Shown here one piece after another: positions 60,671 through 64,000 of a stretch of DNA of 64,000 bases. Where the stretch lies: assembly GCA_964006375.1 (NCBI GenBank), contig OZ023262.1:93569654-93633653 (forward strand). The letters are read 5' to 3'. The DNA is from Tillus elongatus (lineage: Eukaryota; Arthropoda; Insecta; Coleoptera; Cleridae). The notes below the pieces were generated by a model. That model was not told the origin of the DNA. It ran no database searches and saw nothing but the letters and a program-made list of their open reading frames with translations. The translations under genes and the position numbers were made by a program. Positions within the stretch are counted from its first letter, which is position 1, and every line of letters starts with the position of its first letter.

Positions 60671-60865
60671 GTTTTATGTTGGGCCCCATCAAGGCTATCA
60701 TGTTAAGAGCACCATTGGTTTGACAGCGCTACTGTTTTGGGAATACTATAGTTTTGTGTTGGGCCCCATCAAGACCATCATATTGAGAGTGCCATTGGTA
60801 TGACAGCACTATCGTTTTTGGAGTACTATCGTTTTATGTTGGACCCCATCAACACCATGCCATGT
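60671..60865 (+). repeat. 80-bp tandem repeat, about 2.4 units
   Basis: GTTTTATGTTGGGCCCCATCAA begins at 60671 and recurs at 60751 and 60831 with small changes. The spacing is exactly 80 bp. Confidence 0.85.
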
Positions 60866-61357
60866 GGAAGCACCTATAGGAGAAACATGTCATCAGTCCA
60901 GGCATATATCCAGAAGTTTGGCCAATCCTGAGTGGTTTGCACAATGGCAATCCAAGAATATATCTGAATGTTTCGCCAGCTCTGAGTAGCCTCATACCCA
61001 GTTATTCCACGAAGCACCGTCATACAGACTATAACTAAGTATACTACTAATCTGTAACCTGTATTTAAATTCACTCATTTTAAATATAACTGCTTCCATC
61101 TACCACAATAAATTATAGTCATTTTGGTTTATATTAAATCAGTATCTATTAATAAATGTAGTTAACAGAGTCCTGATTTTTATTTGTATGTCTGACGCTA
61201 CCCACATTATAAGGCATGAACCCACATATTTTTGAGAATTGCATTAAATCGTATGTTCTGCCCTGAGCAACCACATAACTTTATTTTAAATTTTAGTAAT
61301 TCATCTTGTTGTCGATTTTATATAAAATAGCATTTATAATGTTATTATTATTATTAT

Positions 61358-61444
<87 letters not shown>

Positions 61445-61770
61445 AATACTTGGTTCTTGGGTTAAACCGCGTCCAGAATTTGATAAAACTCGACGTGTCA
61501 ACTCATATCTTGAAGCATATTTTAATGGGTTAAGGAAATATTAAAGGAACGAAAAACTGTGGAGCTCCCATCCACTTACACGTTAGAGCGGTGTATGAGG
61601 ATATGTTGGGTTTTTGTAGCTCCCTAACGAAACCCCAATCTGTTTACTCCCCAAACCTCGTTGGAGATCGTCTATAAGGTCTCAGTGCGTTTTACCCTAG
61701 ACCTGAAAGACATCTGACAGTTTTTTGTAAGTCTTGTATTATTTATAACGTTTTGCTTATCTCCCTCGTT
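60866..61770. other. No gene recognised, (TA)n at 61359-61440
   Basis: Short frames without motifs; one TA run with a TGTA interruption. Nothing else was supported. Confidence 0.5.
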
Positions 61771-61774
61771 ATCA

Positions 61775-62595
61775 GTGTACTTAGATGGGTCAGTGTCTAA
61801 TGATTCAGTGAGTCAAATCGTTAACAGTTGGGCAAAGAACCCGATACTAATACGGGTTTTATGGAGAAAATGTGGCAAGAAGAGTGTTTTGCAAACCCCG
61901 ATGTCTCAGCTTCAGCCGTCATTGTCCTTCATTTTGCTAAAATATTTCCAGAAAATTAGTTCCAAATAGGCGTTGTCTCTGACGCTTTGCCAGTAGTTTT
62001 AGCTATAGAGTTTATCCTTTAGTGGTATATAATTTTTAGAGAATTTTCATGAAAAAAAAACAATAAAGCACAATATGTCCGTTATTATACAAGAGACGAA
62101 AAGAATTTACACGTTAATTCTAGGCTGTCTTGAGCTACATCTTAAAAAACATTTGTACAATCTCAGGGGGGCCCGTTGTTAATACAAATTTAATTTCTTT
62201 TTCTTTTTTAATCGAACACGCCTTATATTATTACATTTTTGTATTTTCCATCGAAATGTAATGCATGTTTGTAAGAAACGAAATTCAGGAGGCAGCAACT
62301 GCTTTATGGAAGCGAATTTTTATTAAATGCTCCAAACTTTACTAGCTCAATTTGCCTTTAAATTATTAGGTTCGTTGGCCGGGAAACCATTTTTCTCGGG
62401 AAAATTTGTTCTCGGATAACTTTTGTTAATTTTTAACCAAAAAAATTATTTTGATTAAGTATGGTACATTGTTTCGCCTATAAACGTTATACTGGTAAGC
62501 AAAATTGATGCCTGCTTTCTTTAAAAAACACACATTTGCTATTAAAAACATTTAAATTAAAATTCACTACCATAACGCACTAGCTGCGCCCAGAC
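61775..62595 (+). repeat. Family A repeat, diverged right half with MITE end
   Basis: Blocks GTCATTGTCCTTCATTTTGCTAAAATATTTCCAG, ATAGAGTTTATCC, CTTGAGCTACATCTTAAAA and AACACGCCTTAT match the 5835-6930 and 56190-56970 copies. It ends in the MITE at about 62285-62593. Confidence 0.7.
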
Positions 62596-62908
62596 TTTTT
62601 AAGTTCTCCGGAAATTTATTAGTGATACTTTAAAACCTCATATCTCGTAGGCGAATAGACCGAATTTAGAAAATAAAAAAGCAATATATAGGGAATCAAA
62701 AGGTTTTTCAACCACCTATCACATGAACCCTATTCCCAATTAAAAAGAAATTGAGGGATGACACCCCTGCTTACGAGGGTAAAATTCAAGCTATATTTTT
62801 TCAAAAGTTGTTCCCCTCACAAGCAAACTTGACCTTGACATGTTTCAGGTTTTTTTCGACATAATCTTTCCCTGGCAGTTACGGCTGGCAGCTCTTTTTT
62901 AATGGGCC

Positions 62909-62994
<86 letters not shown>

Positions 62995-64000
62995 GTGTGA
63001 ATGATTAGTACACAGTCACTGCACACCAGCATATAAATTCAAATAAGTATTCCGCACTTTGTAACGGCGAATGCAACCCATATCTCTTATATTTAAATGC
63101 AATAAAAATTAATGAATCAACTGAAATACGAAACAAATCAAAGTTGAGATAATAAGATCACGAGATTAATTAAATGTGACGTGGCATTTGATATCGCGTT
63201 TACAATATAGAACATTCCTATATCTTTCGATAATCATTCCACCCCTCAACCTAACAACAATAGTGTCTGGAAGTGAGGATAGTGCTTTGCATCAAAATTT
63301 AATAGACGTTGCGGAAACGAATATGATGTTTTCGCATAAATGTTAAATGTCTGACTGGAATTCGTGCCTCGAACACCTCAAGGATCTTCCGAAGCAATCG
63401 CGCTGCATGATCGATCCCCATTGTTCCTGGATGACAGGGTGAAATCAAATAAGATATGATAGTAAAGGTACAAAGCAGAAAATACTGATACCTGAAACGA
63501 TACACCGTTCGCTACATGATACGTCAAAAATGATTTATTTTTGTTCTCTAATAGCAGTTTTAACTGACCATTTATACACATCAAATCAGTGTCAGGATGC
63601 GACACAATGGGCCAAAATAACTTCATCCAGCATTTTCAGTCGTCGTTATATGTCTACTTTATGTCCTCTTCTGGTCTTTGGATAAGGTTTTTCTTGTTCC
63701 TATCCATTATACATATGAATTCTCTTGAGACCGAGCGTTAGGAACGTATACCTTGGGATTTTAATTTTTTACGGTTAACTGAGTTAGGATTAGATCTTAA
63801 TGGACTGACTGTTTTAGAAAGATTGTTTGTGTGCAGAGATGTAAGAGCCAGATAGGCCTTTTATTGGCTTACTTTTAATGCGATTTAATTTTAGTTAAGT
63901 GATTAGTTAAGTTAAAAAGATGCATAGATGACTTTTTTAAGTAAACGAATTGCCGTTTCAACCTGTTAAACCGCCAAGTTGTTTATATGCCACACAAATA
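62596..64000. other. No gene recognised, (TA)n at 62912-62990
   Basis: AT-rich sequence with one TA run. The minus-strand frames at 63299-63626 have no recognisable motif. Confidence 0.5.

Overview
This window is animal DNA, almost certainly from an insect with an AT-rich genome that is heavily loaded with transposable elements. There are no prokaryotic features. The only convincing host-gene sequence is one short exon at 27149-27356 (minus strand), an immunoglobulin-domain exon of the DIP/lachesin type. It has a clean 3' splice acceptor and a GTAAGT donor. Nearly everything else recognisable is mobile DNA of many classes and ages. Fifteen long (TA)n tracts are scattered through the window; they generate spurious Tyr-Ile open frames that are not genes. 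I cannot assign the insect order from sequence alone.

Layout. 0-3.6 kb: the tail of a CR1/Jockey-group LINE, then a decayed R1-like LINE. 3.6-12.5 kb: old interspersed repeats (a (TA)n-cored repeat family called family A here, a roughly 300-bp MITE, two tRNA-headed SINE copies), a Penelope-like element with a GIY-YIG domain, and a decayed coding remnant of an unassigned repeat-associated family. 12.9-15 kb: a piggyBac relic and a second copy of the first LINE. 15.9-24.2 kb: a complete errantivirus-type LTR retroelement (gag, pol, env) whose two 307-bp LTRs look identical. Pol and env each carry one in-frame TAG. 24.3-26.7 kb: a Tc1/mariner-superfamily element with terminal inverted repeats of about 450 bp and a broken transposase. 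27.1-27.4 kb: the DIP/lachesin exon.

30.0-42.6 kb: a Jockey-type LINE interrupted near the 3' end of its reverse-transcriptase ORF by a 10,938-bp Polinton/Maverick-type element (31343-42280). The insertion has AG...CT termini, long inverted repeats and a perfect 6-bp target duplication, CTCACC. The element carries a virus-like morphogenesis set: packaging ATPase, a pX/pVI-like small protein, a penton-like protein, a small overlapping ORF and a double-jelly-roll capsid protein. It also has a KilA-N protein and a DUF8207-type protein. No DNA polymerase B, retroviral-type integrase or protease is visible. Inside it lies a 13-bp CAGCTG minisatellite, itself split by a LINE fragment with an intact RNase H domain. 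This capsid-only Polinton is the most interesting object in the window.

42.8-53.3 kb: a ZBED/hAT relic followed by three different piggyBac-type elements side by side. Two of them still show recognisable introns near the 5' end of the transposase gene. 53.7-64 kb: more family A copies and MITEs, a tRNA-Pro-like SINE head, a 307-bp satellite with an inverted first copy, an 80-bp tandem repeat, and unassigned AT-rich DNA.
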